Assembly: GCA_022510565.1 (NCBI GenBank)
Contig: JAFLTE010000002.1
Span: 62,001-126,000 of the forward strand
DNA: 64,000 bases
Reading direction: 5' to 3'
Origin: Lachnospiraceae bacterium
GTDB lineage: Bacteria > Bacillota > Clostridia > Lachnospirales > Lachnospiraceae
In this document: one piece after another, positions 63,611 to 64,000 of the stretch
Layout of the letters: each line of letters begins with the position of its first letter
Numbering within the stretch: the stretch's first letter is position 1
Made by a program: the position numbers and the translations under genes
Notes under the pieces: generated by a model
Database searches by the model: none
What the model was told of the DNA's origin: nothing
What the model saw: only the letters and a program-made list of their open reading frames with translations

Positions 63611-64000
63611 ATTTTCACACTTTCTTTCTTAGTATAGATAGGTTTCACTCTCGTCAGCGCAAATCCGACACCTGCCACGATAATCGCCGCAACGACCGCC
63701 TCCACAATGCCGTTAAATGTCACCACACCCATAATGACACCAAGCACTGCCTCTCCTGCTACACCTACCGCCTGCGCGTAAGCGTCTCTATACAGGATAT
63801 ATATACCACTCATAACAAACAACGTGTTGGTAAATGCGCCCGACAACCCCGCATAGGCAAGGGCAATATTGGTGCTTCCTTTTTTACTGCTGCTGATCGT
63901 AAGCACCACCATAAGCACAATACCTGCTGCCAGTCCGATAACCGTGCACACGACCGCGCTGAGCGCTTCCGGAAATAAATGTATTAAAAATGCTCTGACG
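63607..64000 (-). CDS. ECF transporter S component-like membrane protein, partial at right edge
   Basis: Frame continues past listed start to window edge: ...FLIHLFPEALSAVVCTVIGLAAGIVLMVVLTI...; multi-TM, adjacent to coaX. Confidence 0.65.
   Translation of the reverse strand, partial: VRAFLIHLFPEALSAVVCTVIGLAAGIVLMVVLTISSSKKGSTNIALAYAGLSGAFTNTLFVMSGIYILYRDAYAQAVGVAGEAVLGVIMGVVTFNGIVEAVVAAIIVAGVGFALTRVKPIYTKKESVKI

Overview
Firmicutes (probably Lachnospiraceae) chromosomal window with three layers. (1) ~1-22,090: the right part of a tailed prophage that runs off the left edge. It has a TerS-TerL fusion, portal, minor capsid genes, an HUH replication protein, SF2-helicase/DNA-methyltransferase and cytosine-methyltransferase genes, a CI/LexA-like repressor followed by a SIR2-domain protein, and a large serine recombinase. 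It lies next to the 3' remnant of a NitT/TauT-type ABC substrate-binding protein gene. (2) ~22.1-41 kb and ~52.6-64 kb: core chromosome, including fbp, dapA/dapB with a lysine riboswitch, typA, mgtE, a PBP1A, tRNA-Thr(GGT), a sigH-like sigma factor, rlmB, mrnC, cysS/cysE with a T-box, ispF, coaBC and coaX. (3) ~41-52.6 kb: an accessory island beside tRNA-Thr. Its main feature is a compact ~7.74 kb element bounded by an exact 16-bp direct repeat (41943-41958 / 49682-49697). The element has a filamentous-phage-like morphogenesis layout: ssDNA-binding-like protein, 52-aa coat-like peptide, secreted and membrane-anchored adsorption-like protein, small TM proteins and a Zot/pI-like ATPase. Its replication module is of eukaryotic-CRESS-virus type: HUH + SF3-helicase Rep, a 13-bp perfect stem-loop whose loop carries TAGTATTAC, and five TGTAACATT iterons. 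It also carries an IS30-family transposase. This chimera of inovirus-like virion genes with a circovirus/geminivirus-style origin and Rep is the most interesting system in the window. Everything is from reading the sequence; no database search was run.
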